64,000 nucleotides of DNA. Source: Campylorhamphus procurvoides (taxonomy: Eukaryota > Chordata > Aves > Passeriformes > Dendrocolaptidae). The position numbers were made by a program, and so were the translations under genes. Below the pieces are notes generated by a model that made no database searches, was not told the DNA's origin, and saw nothing but the letters and a program-made list of their open reading frames with translations. This document shows positions 13,777 through 27,250 of this stretch, piece by piece. Location: assembly GCA_013396655.1 (NCBI GenBank), contig WBMV01000462.1, positions 897,270-961,269 on the forward strand. Reading direction: 5' to 3'. Every line of letters begins with the position of its first letter. Position 1 is the stretch's first letter.

Positions 13777-13987
13777 GCATCAGGGGAATTTCTTCATGTA
13801 AAAGATTATTAAACACTGAAAGTGGCTGTCCAGGGAGGTGGTGGAATCACCACCCCTGGAAGTGTTCAAGAAACAACTGGACGTGGCACTCAGTGCTCTG
13901 GTCTGGTTGACATGGTGATGATCAGTCAGAGGTTGGACTTGGTGATCTTGGAGGTCTTTTCCAACCTAAATTATTCTGTGATTCTGC
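13777..13987 (+). repeat. CR1 LINE fragment, distinct subfamily
   Basis: Shows AGGGAGGTGGTGGAATCACC, CAAGAAACAACTGGACGTGG, GGTTGGACTTGGTGATCTTGG and TTTTCCAACCTAAATTATTC, followed by the CTGTGATTCTG tail. This wording differs from the other copies, indicating another CR1 subfamily. Confidence 0.92.
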
Positions 13988-15907
13988 CTTTGCAAAGTAC
14001 TTTGAGTTCTGCAGATTCCCAACAGCCAGTGAAAAAGGCAGCTACTGTTAAAAGCAGGGTTTGGGCTCCGTTTGGTCCAAGAACTGCAGCTGAACGTTTG
14101 GATTTTGATTTGGCCACTCATGCAACAACCAGTTAAAGTTTAAGCAACGTACAGAAGTCTCATTGGCTTCTGTGAGACCAAAGGACATATCTGAAGTGAG
14201 GTGTGGGGTTAAATCAAGCTTTCCAATGGAGTCTAATGGAGTTAAACATCCAAGCCCTGATGAAACAGGATGTGGGAGCCTACCTGAATCCCCACACCTT
14301 TTCAGAAAACAGGATGTGAAGATGACATTTCTTCATCTGGATAAATGACTTCAGTTTTATACCCAGCTTGGCCTGGTGTCTTTCCCAAAACATCATGTTT
14401 TCCACTCAAGGGAGCCATTCAGGAAATGAATGACTCTGAGACTCCACAAATGTTGAAGCCATGTAAACAAGGACAGTGCCCAGCAGTGCCAGTCGTTCTG
14501 TGTTAGTGGCTCATTCCTCACAATAGTGGAGCAGCTCCTGATCCCACGGTGACACCAGAAGTGCCTCATGATTTTGCATTTGAGAGCTTGAGCTCTATTC
14601 TGCTAAAACAATCCTCATCTTGAAGATGAGGTTGTGGAGAATTCACTGAAAATCCCTCTGCATTTCCTTAACACTGAGGAAATGGGTGAGAGCAGCTCCA
14701 AGCTCTCGCAGTGAGCATGCCCTGCCAGAAATATCTGTGCTTGGACCAGCAAAGCCAACCTTCCCAGGCTGGCTTAGGAGAGCAGATGCTTTGCTATCTG
14801 GCTCCAAGGGAAAATGTTGCCAGCTGCCAGCATTTAAACCAGCAGTGTTGCTTCTGAGCATGAAATCAGCCAGGCAAGACACTGTGATGGGGAGACAGAA
14901 GGGGAGACAGGAAGGCATGGATTCGGTACAGGAACCACCACAATGAGAAACCCAGCTGTGGCACAGAGCTGGAACATGCCCAGGGTGAAGCCAGATGATA
15001 TCAGGAAATTGGGATTGTTTGTCACATATTACTGCCATCCTTCCCCCTTTACTTGTCCTAGGAAATTAAGCAGGAGCTTCTAAAATTGTGCTGCTATTGC
15101 CACTCCTTGTGGCAGCCCAGAGCAGACAGATCCATGGGGATGACCATAATCCCCACACTCTGCACTGGATGTCTGGATATCTCACTGGGGAGAGGACTCA
15201 GTCTCACTGAGGATGAACTCAGGTTGAATTACTTTGAGAGATGATCCTTTATTTCGTGGGGTCCCTCAGTGTGATTGCTCCCACATCACACACTCGTCCT
15301 CTCTCTGCCTCTTTCCCTCTCTCCTCAGCACTTCCAGAAGAAGCAGCAAGATGAAAGCAGATGTTGGCAGCTCTCAAGACTTCTCTTTCTGAGCCAGGCA
15401 AAAGTGACTTTGATTTTCCATGCTGCCCTAGCAGACTGTTCTGAGTGCACGAGTAGATATGGCTAATGGTGAATTTATCCAGTGAGTTGGGACCTATAGA
15501 GTCGTACATTAATATATACATGGTTATCAAATTTCAGTTTCAAACTAATACCCTGGGATTCTTCTTTATAAAAACAAGAACTTATACATGCAAAAATAAT
15601 AACCTCAGTGTATTTCCTACAATTAGAAAGTTTCATAGAGGTTGAGTTTCATGGCTGTACATTGCCTACGTGTCAAAATCTGTCCACAAATGTTTTCTGT
15701 CTTCAACACCTCAAAACTTCCTAGTAAAAAATGACAGAATGTATCTTTCTGAAGTCAGAAATGTGATTGCATCATATAGAGACATAATCAGACTGGCTTT
15801 AAGCTAATTAGCTCTGATCCAAATAGCAGCATTGCTTGAACAAAGCTATAAGGAACACAAGGAATGTATTACTCTGGTAGTTTCATAATGGGAATGTCTG
15901 TGGGGAT

Positions 15908-15967
15908 TGGAACTATCTTTTAGGTCCCTTCCAACCCAAAATATGTTAAAATTTGTTATGATTCTAT
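15908..15967 (+). repeat. CR1 LINE fragment, 3' tip
   Basis: GGAACTATCTTTTAGGTCCC, CTTCCAACCCAAA and a terminal ATGATTCTATG identify about 60 bases of CR1 3' end. Confidence 0.75.
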
Positions 15968-17779
15968 GCTACAGAGGCTGGGGTTCCCTGGAAGGCCATG
16001 CTGATGCCACCTTGAACATTTCCATGTATTTCAAGGCATAGTCTGCAAGGTCTCCAAACATTAAAATATGAGTTGGGAAAATAGTCCAAATTAATTTGCT
16101 ATAATGAAAAAAATAATTAAAAAATGAAACGTGGTGTGGTTTCCTAAATAAAAAGATAAGAGCTTTAAATTGCACTTTATTTTAAGGGATGTGTCAGCTT
16201 TGCATTTCTTTGTTGACATGAAAGAAACATAACATAAAGCATAACAGAAGTGTCCTGGCTAACAACATGTCATCACATAATGTGGCTTGTGGATCTATGA
16301 TAGAATAGGTGGAAGTTTCATGCTCAGGGCACTGCTGCCTTGGTGCTGGGTGAAGTCTTGCCCTCCAGCTTCCTTGCAGAGCATTAAATGACAAGGCAGG
16401 AGCCTGCAGAGTGGTCCCTGCAGCTGGTGGTGCCCATGGCTAGTGAGATCTGAAGGTGCTGCTTGTGCAGGGAGTTGTGCTGGACCTGGGTATGAGATCA
16501 GTGCAGCAGCAGCAGCCTCCCAGTGCTTCCCTGCACTGTTAACATGAAGGAAAAACTCCTGCTGTCTCCAGCCAATTGTAATTCAATTGTAAAAAATTTG
16601 CTCCAGGTGGCAATTTGGCATCTGCTTTCATTTCCCCCTGCAGTGAGGGATTGCAGGCAGCACTTAACGAGTGGCTAATTCTGCACAGAGTGGGCCAGAT
16701 CCTCGGCTCCCACAGACCAGGGGAAGCACCATGAAATGGGAAGCAGCTTATTCCAACCCAGGAGCTGAGCCCTGGGACTCTCCTTCCAACCGGCCACTCT
16801 AGGTTGTGACAATGTCTCAAAGCTCTGAATTTTGGGCTGCAGCCTGGGACGGGCCCTGGGGTTGCTGTTTGCATCCACAGCCTCTTTAAACATTCTCTCT
16901 CATGCCGTGTTATCGCTCTGGAATTCCAGAGTGCTGAGCCCTGGCCTCAAGCAGCCAGAGGAATTTGCTCCCCAAGCATTAATGTGTTCTTTTTCCCCCC
17001 CGGAAGAATCCCATGGGATGGTCCCTGTTGTGCAATGAGGATGGGCTGGTCTCCTGCCAGTTTCCAGATCCAGGCTCTGGGCTTGGTCACCTCAGTACAA
17101 GATGCTCCAGCATGTGAGCTGGGTGATGGGACCATCGTGCTCCAGCTGTGGTGGGACTGGGACAAGCCCAGGGTGAGGAAGGGCTGCAGAACTGGGCACT
17201 GCTGGAGGGCAGCAGCCTCTTCCACCCCTTCCACTCCATGGGTGTCCAGATTTGCATCAGCTTATCCATAAGGCAGAACTGGGACCCGGTCTGGGGGAGT
17301 TGAGCCACATCTTGGATCCTCACTCCTCTTATTCCCACGGATTTTGAGGATAAAAGAGGAGGCATCTCCACAGAGAAGCTAGCTAAGCTGTGGGACTCCT
17401 CACCACAGGGTGAAGCTGCAGCAGAATTCCAGCATGGACTGAGCTCACTAGTAAAAATTTGAAATTGTGCATATACAAGAGCAATAGTTTAATACATAAA
17501 GATGTGGGGAAGAGATAGAAAAGCTTCAGGATGAAAATGGGGCAAATTACTTGGGTTTGGAGGGGGCTCATCCACATCTGCTTATTGCAGGGCTTTTTGT
17601 CACTTCTGCTGCAGTTGCTGATAGTGCAGAAAGGCTTTGGGACTAACTGGGCTGTGGGGCTGCCGAGTCATGCCAGGCGAGCTCTGAAGGAGCCAGCAAG
17701 CTTTTCCAGAGTCTTTTTGATGACAAGAACATTGTGCTGACAAAACAGCCCATTTTCCCCAGTCTAACCTCCTCCTTAT

Positions 17780-18080
17780 CAGCCCTTCGTTACGGGAGTG
17801 TTGGCTGACACGGCATCGCGGCAGACACAGATTATTAAGTTGTTGACAGAAAGCTCCTCCACTTTGAACAGTTATCATTGCAGGGAGCATCCTCCATGCA
17901 GGCAGCTCCTGACAGGCTCTCTCATCAGCCAGCTGCCATGTGTCAGGGAGCCTCCTTGAGTCTCACACCCCCATTTTCCCTCCTATTGTATTTAAATGAG
18001 TTTCCCAGAAGTGTCATGGTTGATTAGCCCTGCAGAACAATTTATGGGGACACAGCAATAAATAGGCCTGGAAATGGTTC
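17780..18080. promoter_or_regulatory. Candidate conserved non-coding block
   Basis: Non-repetitive, with GATTATTAAGTTGTTGACAG, CAGTTATCATTGCAGGG, GTATTTAAATGAG and GACACAGCAATAAATAGG. No open frame or RNA fold was recognised. Confidence 0.3.
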
Positions 18081-20550
18081 TTACCTGTCCCTCCAGGTGA
18101 GTCTATCTCTGCAAGGGAATAGTATGGAGGCGGGAAGTGGCTGTATTTTGGAGAATACTGCTGTGACTGTTCTCTTAATTACCAAGAAGAAGAAGGAGTG
18201 CTGGACTGTGCCTTCACGGATGGAGAAAACCAGACCAAGGCCAGAACTATACCTTGCCAAGACTTTCATTGCTTTACTTTTGGTATGAGACTACTGACCG
18301 CACCAAGTGTCTAAAAGCCATGCCTGAGGCTGGGATTAGAAAGCCAAGGCACTGGTTGGTGCTTTTTTGTCCTCAGCTCAATACATTTACTTCCTTCTGG
18401 AAACACTGCTCAATGCTAACAGGATTAGTGGATGGGCTCAGCCAACTGGGCAACCTCTCAGGGCAGGGTAGGAAGGAAGGAGGTGGGAAGGATACAAAAG
18501 AGGAGGATGAAGATTTTGATGAAATGTCCTTATTCCTGCCCCTCTGCCCGCTGGGACACGGCGCTCCCTCCCCGCTGCTTTGCTATCCGGACAGCTCGGT
18601 GCTAATCACAAGGAAGCAGCAAGAATAGCCCAAACCAATGGTGCAGCACTGGAAAACTCAAGGTTTCACTTTGATGTCTGCCTGAAAGATGAAAAGTCTT
18701 AATCAAAGCCAAAAAGCATGTTAAACAGCAGACTCTAAAATAATTGGGCACTCCGGCCTTCTTAGATAAGTGCAAAAGGGGGATTATGGTGGCTTGGGTA
18801 GTCAAACGTGTCAAGCCTTTAATCTGCCTGCAATAGGACACAGGCAGAGGGAGCAGGGCACTGCAGGCTGAGCACATATCCTACAGGACTTGCCAGAAAG
18901 TCCTACAGTCTCTTGCCTGCCCAGGATCGTGCTGTTCCCTGCTCTCCCCCCGTGCTGGCTGCATTAAAGCTGTCTGGGGCAGGACTGCCAGGCTTGGCCA
19001 GCACCTGCTGTGCCAGCCCCAGGAGGGGCTGGTTTTGTGGAGGGGATTTGTCTATGCAGAGAATCCAAGTCCTTTACTTCATTTTCCTAAAGAATTTAAA
19101 AAACCTCTACCTGCAAGGCTGAAGAAGGTTTTAAAGGTTTTAAACTCTCACTGCTGGTGGGAGGAGGACAGGACTGGACATACACTCCATAAGAGGATTG
19201 TCTTCCCAGTGCTCTTAGATGATGTGCAGGGGAAAAGACAGTCCTGACAGCCAAATGAGCCACATGGGTACAAAAGCTGCAGAGACCAGGAGGAATGGAG
19301 AGCTGAGGGTTGAACTTGCTCCTTGCCCTCAGTGCTTGAAGAGAAAACATCAGAGCCAACGTGGCAGAAGGTGTCCTGAGCTCCCAGCTTGGAGGATGCT
19401 TTGGGAATGCTGGAACAGAACCCAAATATGCCCATTTCTCATTGAGAGTTTGTGTCACGTCAGCTCCCAGCACTTCACAACCAAGGTCCAACACATGAAC
19501 AAGCTCTTCTGGAGGGAAGGTTTGTGCCATTGAGAAGGTGCTTTGTCCCTGAGTGGAAAATCTAATTGGCAATTAGAGAGGAAGGAGCATCACATCAAGT
19601 AGACTTGCAGGTTTTTTTCCAGCCCATCAGGTTTGCAGAGAGCAAGGGAACAGCTTTCGTGAATGGCAGAGAGGAGAAGGGGGATGGACAGAGCACAGGA
19701 TCGTCTTTAAGAATGGAAAGGACATGAGACAAAATGTTCTTGCTCAATGTTGTAAACAACCCTAAAGTGTTTTGAAAGACTCTGTCAATATAAATTACTG
19801 ACAAACAAGGCACTGGAATTGCAAAAGAGGAGCCCAGCTGGAGAAAGGCTGCTTGCAGAGTGCCTCGTGCTGCCCACCTCAGACACTCAATGCACCAGCA
19901 CCACTCACCACTGCCCTCACACATTCCTCTCTATTCTTCCCTTCCTGCATGGAGAAGAGGCATCAAGTGCTCTGTGTGAGACGAGTGTATTAAAGCATCC
20001 TCCAGCTCCAGCTCCTGCAGCCCTGTGAGCAGAGGGAATTTACCCCCAGAGCTCTCTTCTGCAAATCTTCCAGGATAATTCCCTGTGCAAGTCCTCCCCA
20101 TGGTGTGGGTCTGGGGGGTTTGCTCAGCAGTGTCTGTGTCCCTGCTCCTTCCTGTGGGCAGCTCATTCCCATCCCTGCAGGATGGATCATGGAGCGCTTG
20201 GCATTCACCACGGGGTAAATGTGTGCTTAAGCCACGGGCAGGGAGCAGCTGCTGTGCTGTAAATTCACACCCTTGGTTACCTCGTGTTAACTTTCTCATC
20301 TGGCTGTACCTTCTCCTGGGACAGCAGCCAGAGCTCTGTGAGGAACAGCCATGGCAGTGCCTGTCTCAGCTCGGGTATGGACAGCCCAGGTGGCAATGCT
20401 GGCAAGAAAAGCACCCAATATAGAGTCAAGCTGTTCTCCTAACCACAACCTGGAGCGATTCGAGCCTCTGCAGGTGCAGTGGTGAACACTCCCTGTGTGC
20501 ATCAGGGTGCAGTGATGGGGAGAAGTGAACTCACACCCTCACAGGTCATG

Positions 20551-20615
20551 CTTCAGAATCACAGAATCCAAAGGATTGGAAAAGATCTCTAAGATCATTG
20601 AGTTCCTCTGACATT
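20551..20615 (-). repeat. CR1 LINE fragment, 3' tip
   Basis: Reverse-complement CR1 tail: CAGAATCACAGAATC, then GATTGGAAAAGATCTCTAAG and ATCATTGAGT. Similarity fades after about 20615. Confidence 0.75.
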
Positions 20616-21633
20616 TCAATCTGGTACCTACTAAGATGGATGAAACAGGTGAAAACCAGGAATTTCTACACCCAAAGGCTCCCTACCAATTCCCAAGACC
20701 ATTCCATGAGTAGCATGAGTCAGGGCTCTGCACTTTGCTGTTTAAAGCACAGATGTCTAAGCAGAGCTGCAGGGAGAGACCTCTGCCTCTTACAGAGCCA
20801 TGGCATGCACATGGGGATGGTTTAAAGCCATATGGGATTTCCAGCAGGCCCTACTGTACTCAGGCCCCGAGTTCAGAGCAAGGGGAGTCCTGGAGGGGTG
20901 ACTTTACCAGCTCCATAAATAAATTGGAATGGGTTCATCCACCACTGAAACACAAACATGGCTGGGATGGCAGCAAGCCAAGCAGAGAGACAGTATTTTT
21001 CTTAGATATAAGCCCAGTATGAAATCAGAGCAGAAGTACACTCAAAGTCTTGACAGGGAATAATGAGTTTCAGGTGGGTTTTTTTAAATTTTACTAGAAA
21101 GCTTAGAAAATAATGAATTTTAATCATCCTCCCTATGATTAAAGCATATCAGAGCTACCCCCCCAGAGCAGCACCAGTAGGAAATGCTTTTCAGAAGGAT
21201 TTAGTGGTTATTTCTGCTTCTGCTCACATTTTGGGAGGTTCCAGGAGAGCCTGCTTGGAGCTCAGTGGTCGTTTAGCATCCATGTCCACCAAGCCCTGCC
21301 CCAGCATGGGCGTCACCATGGGTCTGGAGGAGCAGGCAGGACTGACCTTGGACCAAGGCTCCTGCAGCTTGCCAGAGCCTCAGGGCTTTGGGACAGTCCT
21401 GAACCTCTCCAAGGAGGAGAAATCAAAGGCAGCCCAGGATGCTGGAGACTGGAGAGATCTTCTCCACATGAATGTTGCTGTTGCTGAGTTATCTCTGCCT
21501 CCCATTGGGGCTGAAAATATCTTGCTGAGATGCTGACAGGGATCTCAGAGCAGAGCTGGGGTGACAGCCTGGCTTGGGGACAGGGGGCTGAGACAGGCGA
21601 AGGGAAAACAGAGAGAAACCACCCATGGAATCA

Positions 21634-21738
21634 TCACAGACTCATAGAATGGTTCAGGTTGGATGGGACCTTGAAGACCATCTCATTCCAACCTCCCAAC
21701 CATGGCACACCTTCCCCTAGACCAGGTTGCTCAGAGAA
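21634..21738 (-). repeat. CR1 LINE fragment, 3' end
   Basis: Reverse-complement CR1: CTCATAGAATGGTTCAGG, TTGGATGGGACCTTGAAG, CCATGGCACACCTTCC and AGACCAGGTTGCTCAGAG. Confidence 0.9.
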
Positions 21739-21879
21739 GGTGCCGGCGGTGATCCCGTGCAGGGCCTGGCTCCTCAGCCAGCCCGTGAGGAGTGTTTTGG
21801 CAGCCGCCTCTCGCTGTCAGCCGGCAGAAACATGAGCCGATGGACGGTTCGCAGGAGCAGAACTAACAAGCCAACAAAT

Positions 21880-22260
21880 CAGGCCGCTGCCATCTCCTCC
21901 GCCCCTCTCTGTCTGGTTCAATAACAGCCGATGGGGGAGGCTCCCAGAACTGCTGAATGGCTCGATAACCAGGAGCCAAAAACATTCAAAACCGCACGTC
22001 TAAATTAATTCATCCCAAAGCATCCGCAGACAGCGAAGGGGAAAGGGGGAGTGGGGGAGTGGCAAGGGAGGGGGTGGAGGGAAAGAAACAGAAGAAGGAG
22101 AGATGACTTGGCCTCTTTTCAAGCCCTTTCTAAAAATGGTGAAAGAGTTTGGCAATACTAATAAAAACCCTGTACAGCAGTTGCCCTAATTTCTCTGAGC
22201 ACCATCGCTGAGACGCCGGCGACAGGATGGCTGTGGCATGTCAAATAAGGGATGAAAAGG
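21880..22260. promoter_or_regulatory. Candidate conserved non-coding block
   Basis: Contains CAATAACAGCCGATGG, CTAAATTAATTCATCCC, CTAATAAAAACCCTG and a CpG-containing GAGACGCCGGCGACAG, around a central G-rich purine stretch (about 22036-22090). No gene signal. Confidence 0.3.
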
Positions 22261-22988
22261 ATGAGGAAAGGGTTTGGAAGTGCTGAATGTCAAAATGACG
22301 GTGGCAGGATGGAGGGAGAGACCTTGGATGGCCAAGTCACTGGAACTCTACTCAGATGCCTCCCTGCTCCATCTCTGGTCCCCCACAGCTCACCCCAAAC
22401 CCCCTCCAAGGTTTTCATGCTGTAAGTCGCTCTCCATGCATGTGGCTCAGCCCAGTGTGCTCAGCCAATGCTTCCAGGATGGCAGGGATGGGTTTTAACA
22501 TGGTCTAAAGCAGCGTATGATGTCAGACTGTCTGCTGGGATGAAATTCAACAAGCAGAAAAGCAAAGCATTAGTATTCGGAGCAAGGGAGCCCAGCAGCC
22601 AGGCAGGCTGCCTGCCTGGAGTGCACTGCAGGGAGCAGTTTTTCTCCAAACAGCATGAAATCCATACAGGAGAAAAGTTAGAGACCATGGCAATTGAGTC
22701 TTGGAACCCCCTCCAGGGAAGCAAGGGCTGAGGAAGCAGTGGGAGATTCCTGCAGGTATGGACAGTGTGGACAGGGTTTTCTGCAGTGCCACCAAAGCTG
22801 CACTGTGGGATTAATTTCTGTGGTGACCCTGGAGCAACATTGGTGGCGTGTTGTGTGGTCATTTCCAGCTCATCGTGGCCAAGGAAAGATGCTTTGCGTG
22901 ACTTTGAAGTGGACTCCTTCAATTAATGGCTTTAGACGGAAAGATAATGGCTTTAATCTGAAAGACAGTAGGTTTAGATGGGATATTG

Positions 22989-23160
22989 GAGGCCCTGGCA
23001 CAGGTTGGGCAGAGAAGCTGTGGCTGCCCCATCCCTGGAAGTGTCTGAGGCCAGGTTGGACAGGGCTTGGAGCAACCTGGGCTGGTGGAAGGTGTCCCTG
23101 GTGGAACTGGATAAACTTTAAGGTTCCTTCCAACCCAAATCAGTGTGTGATTCTATGAAT
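22989..23160 (+). repeat. CR1 LINE fragment, 3' end
   Basis: Contains GGGCAGAGAAGCTGTGGCTG, CCCATCCCTGGAAGTGTCTG, GGAGCAACCTGGGCTGGTGG and TCCTTCCAACCCAAATCAG, then the GTGATTCTATGAAT tail. Confidence 0.95.
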
Positions 23161-24480
23161 CTACAGTTAATTAAAAGCTCTGGAAACAAGAATTTCAAGA
23201 TCAATCCTTTATATTTTAGGTTTCCAACACCAAACATGTTGGAGTTGGGATGACTCCATTCCTGGAGGTGTAATCTTACATTGCTGGCTGGTTTTCCCAA
23301 CTTTTGAACAATGGCATTTCCAGGGCAGTGGTAGACCCAGGTCTGTGTTAGGGGTTGCTAACCTGAAAGGCCAGCATTGCTATTGGCAACACAACATCTA
23401 AGGACTGCAGCCCATCAAACCACCAGAACAACCAAGGTCAAAACCATCTTTGAGTCATCCCGTGGAGTTTTGCAGGGATATATATAAATAACTGTAGAGG
23501 CTAAAGCTAACGACTGAATGCAAACACTCCCACTGCTGCAGGACTTGGTGACATTCAGCCAAAAGGTCAGGTTTCTCATGCTGGTATTTGCATTCTCCAT
23601 CTACATACATTAGGAATAAAGCACAGGAGCTGAAGGAGGTGGATGAATGGGCTCGAAATGCTGCCGGGTCTCTGGTTTGAATAGGACTTCACATTTCTTT
23701 TCATCCCTTTAACTGTGAAACCTGAGCAACAAAACACCTCCTGGGGTCTTGGATCTGTTACTCCCCCTGACCAAAAGTGAGGACAACACACGTGTGCGGG
23801 GACAGGAGCCCCAGCAGATCAAGCTGGGACATTGGGGCTGCTACTTAAGACCATTCCATGCTCCAGCTGGGACATGGTCCCTGGGAAGATATTCTTGTAG
23901 GGAGAGTAGAGAATGGACCTGCTCTACCAGGGCTACTTTAACCCAAGAGAGTGGGATTTGGAAAAAAGAAACTGTGAATTCAACCTCTGTTAAGATATAT
24001 ATCAATTTTAGGGTGCCACTCACCTCAGTGATAGTTGAGGGCAATTAAAGATTGCACAGGGAAACTCACAGCCCTTGGAAGGGGACCACTGAATCCTCAT
24101 GTGACTCCAGGCTGACTGTCTTCAGTGGGGATGGGGGAGAAACAGTGTTTTTCTGTCTCTCAGAGCTGATGTTTGCTATCCAGGGAGTGTGGGGAGTGAA
24201 GAGGTGTTAGGAAATCTCTCTGACTCAGTCTTAAAAGTTGCTCAACCAAAAAACCCACTGCAGTGTGGTGTGCTCCAGCTGAGGGATTTCTTCTCCAGTT
24301 GCAGAAGAAGAGCTGGCTTCAAAAGTTTAACCTCCAGCTAATTTTAAATGGACTGTCCTATTAGTCTCCAAGCTTACATCAGTTGAACCTTGTTTCCTGT
24401 CATATGGGACATAGGAGACATCTGTACCTGTGAAGATTGGCTTAGTCAGAGCCTTTCTGAAGCCTGGGGCTTGCTGGATT

Positions 24481-24545
24481 GAATCACAGAATCATTTAGG
24501 TTAGTAAAGACCTTTAGGACCATCAAATCCAACGATATTTATGTA
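24481..24545 (-). repeat. CR1 LINE fragment, 3' tip
   Basis: Reverse-complement tail GAATCACAGAATCATTTAGG followed by AAGACCTTTAGGACCATCAA and ATCCAACG. Confidence 0.8.
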
Positions 24546-25516
24546 CCTATGTAATGTTTAACTTCATGGCAGTATAATGCAGTTAAAGAGAACGTAAAGG
24601 AGAAAGGCTGCTGTTCTTAATGCAGTTTTTGCTGATGTCTGAGGCACCTCAGACAGCGAAATCCATCTTTTTAATCAAGAAGAAAAAGGCTGCAGTGTAC
24701 ACAAACCTAATGAATTGTGTCCTCAAAGTGCCATGTGGCATCAAAGTTGGACAACCCTCCTCCTTGCTTCCCAGAATACACTGGCTTTTGCACCAACTCT
24801 GTGTGAATTTGAAGTCTCAGTTAGGATTTTAAACAGAGGACATGGCTGAGGAGAAAGCAAAGACCTTCCAGAGGAGCCAAACCTGGAATGTGGGCTGTGC
24901 TGTAATAGAGGAGACTTTTGGATGGGTCTGTCTTGTTTCTCTCACAGGTTCCAGAGCTTTTGGAGCATCTCTCATGCTTCTTTATGACAATGTACACATG
25001 GGGAAACCATCCTGCCCTGACTTCGGGAGGTGACCACTCTCAGCCCTCAGCTAGGGGAAACCACCCACAAAGTCTCAAAATAGGAAATGCCTTCAAAAAA
25101 ATTGAGGGGGAAAACGAGTCTTTGCTGATCTTATCAAAGGGGAAATGGGAATGAGGCTTTTGGGAGGAGACATCTCCCACCCCCTTGGGCTGCCAAGCCC
25201 TGGCAGCAGCGCTGTGCAGGATGCAGGAGAAGGCCTCTGCGACATTTCTTTCAAAAATAGAGCAGGGGTTACCCTTTCTTTCAAAACTCCTCCCGGGAAG
25301 GAGCCGCCCTCTCTCAGCGCCTCTCTGTCCCGTGGTTCTGTGCATGTTAACCCCAGGCTCAGCCCTGCAGAGGGTCCAGCCTGGCTCTTCCCTGGGAACT
25401 GGGATTATGTTCATCTTTCATTCCTGGGCAGCGTGTTCTGCTTTGCCTGCTGATGGCTTCCCGTGGGGTCCCAAAAAGTTCAAGGTGACATCAGGGAAAG
25501 GTGAAGATGTGACATT

Positions 25517-25592
25517 TACCTATGGCAGGGGGTTGGAACTATCTGAGCTTTAAGGTCCCTTCCAAACTCAACCATTCTGTGATTCAGTGATT
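25517..25592 (+). repeat. CR1 LINE fragment, 3' tip
   Basis: CTATGGCAGGGGGTTGGAAC, AGGTCCCTTCCAAACTCAAC and CATTCTGTGATTCAGTGA form the end of a CR1 copy. Confidence 0.88.
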
Positions 25593-26249
25593 TTCTGATT
25601 TTAATATTGGAGCCCTTCCTTGCACCCCAACCTCAGTGGGGCTCTAAGCCAGACACAGGAGACTGTCCAGAGCTTATGGTGGAAGAGGAGCTATATCAGA
25701 AATTTTAGGAGAAACGCCAGATTCCTGCAAGTCATCAGCGTGAGACAACCCCAAGCTGCTCAGGTCTCTCAAGACAGATGTTACCAGATGTGGCCAGACA
25801 GCTGGGCTACCTTACAGTCAAAATGATGGCACAGCCAGAAGTTTGGTGCCCAGTTTAGGGTCACACCCAAGTTCAGCAGAGAGGTGAAGGGTGGTGAATT
25901 GGCAGATTCCAAGTGGCAAAGCCCCAAGAGTCCCCTTTAGCAGCTGAGGATCATTCTGTGGATCCAGGTCATTTTTGCTCCTGGGTTTGTGCCTGTTTAA
26001 AAATCAATAAAACAACCCTGGGCTTCTGGAAGGTGTCATGACACTCTGTGGATGTGGCTGGAGTGTTTTTAAGTTCCCTCTCTGGAAAGAGCTCTGCAAG
26101 TGTAAATTGAAGTTGCTATTAACCTTTTCATGGGTCAGGTACAGTTTCACTCTTGCATCCAGGGGATTCAGGCTGGGATCAAGGGTCTCTTCTGCAAGGT
26201 AATAAAACATAGTCAGAGGCTGTGTTCTGTTGAGTTTGTCACCAAAACA

Positions 26250-26647
26250 AAAAGGAAATTGGAAACTGTTTAGCCTGGGGAAGAAAAGGCTTTGTGAGCA
26301 CCTTATAGCACCTTCCAGTACCTAAAGGGGTTTTACAAGAAGGCTGGAGAGGGACTTTTGTCAAGGGCCTATGGTAATAGAATAAGGGAGAATGGTCTTA
26401 AGATAAAGGAGTGCAGGTTTAGGCTGTTTATTAGGAAGAAATTCTTCCCTGTGAGAGTGGTGAGGTACTAGCATAGGTTGCCCAGAGAAGCTGTGGCTGC
26501 CCCATCCCTGGAAGTGTCCAAGGCCAGGTTGGACAGGGCTTGGAGCAACCTGGGCTAGTGGAAGGTGTCCCTGCCCATGGCAGGGGGCTGGAACTGGGTA
26601 ATCCTTAAAGTCCCTTCCAATCCAAACCATTCTGTGATTCTACGAAG
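26250..26647 (+). repeat. CR1 LINE fragment, longest copy in the window
   Basis: About 400 bases of CR1 3' region. It includes the upstream blocks AGCCTGGGGAAGAAAAGGCT and GTTTATTAGGAAGAAATTCT, then TTGCCCAGAGAAGCTGTGGC, CCCATGGCAGGGGGCTGG and the terminal TTCTGTGATTCTACGA. No reverse-transcriptase coding remains. Confidence 0.95.
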
Positions 26648-26839
26648 AGGAAAAGAAGAAATCATGAGCATCTCTGGCAAATGGGTGAGGTGATGAGGGA
26701 ACCAAAACTGCAGCCAGACAAGGAGCTGAGATGTTCCTTCTGTGGGTGCTCCTGGTGCTGTGGGAGGAATTGAATCTCTTGCAGCTGCATTACCTGTGGG
26801 GCATGCAGGCTAATTACCAACCACACACCCAGCAAATGG

Positions 26840-27250
26840 CTCTGCCACAGAAAAGTGTTATTGACTGAATAAGAGAGCAGGAAAATGGCTAAGGTAACCT
26901 CCTTTTTCTAAATGGTTAATTTCCAACATTAGAGCTAGTGTGTTAAAGGAGGTTTAGGGCAATTTAATAGCTCATAAAACTTTATGGTCCCAGTTGAAAT
27001 TGGAGTGATAACTCTGGAGTGTAAAGCTATACTTTGCTAAATGTCTCCCTTAGATTTTTTATTTTATTTTATTATTGGAAACTTAACATCTGCTACAGCA
27101 AAATAAAACGGAATGATTTTCACTGTTGAGAGACGTGAGCATTCTGCTTCCCTTCATTCTGTTTATATGTTTATTGCTTAAAACTTTGGCGTCGATATTA
27201 TCCTTGATTATTAAGATTTCAATCACTCCGAGGAAGGGAGAGATAAAATA
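26840..27250. promoter_or_regulatory. Candidate conserved non-coding block
   Basis: Starts about 200 bases after the long CR1 copy. AT-rich with GTTATTGACTGAATAAG, AATGGTTAATTTCC, GGCGTCGATATTATCC and TTGATTATTAAG. A TTTTA-repeat tract lies at about 27055-27075. Confidence 0.3.

Noticed and set aside
22461..22922. 153-codon minus-strand open frame
   Set aside because: Short-range composition is random, there is no domain, and competing frames of similar size exist on the other strand.
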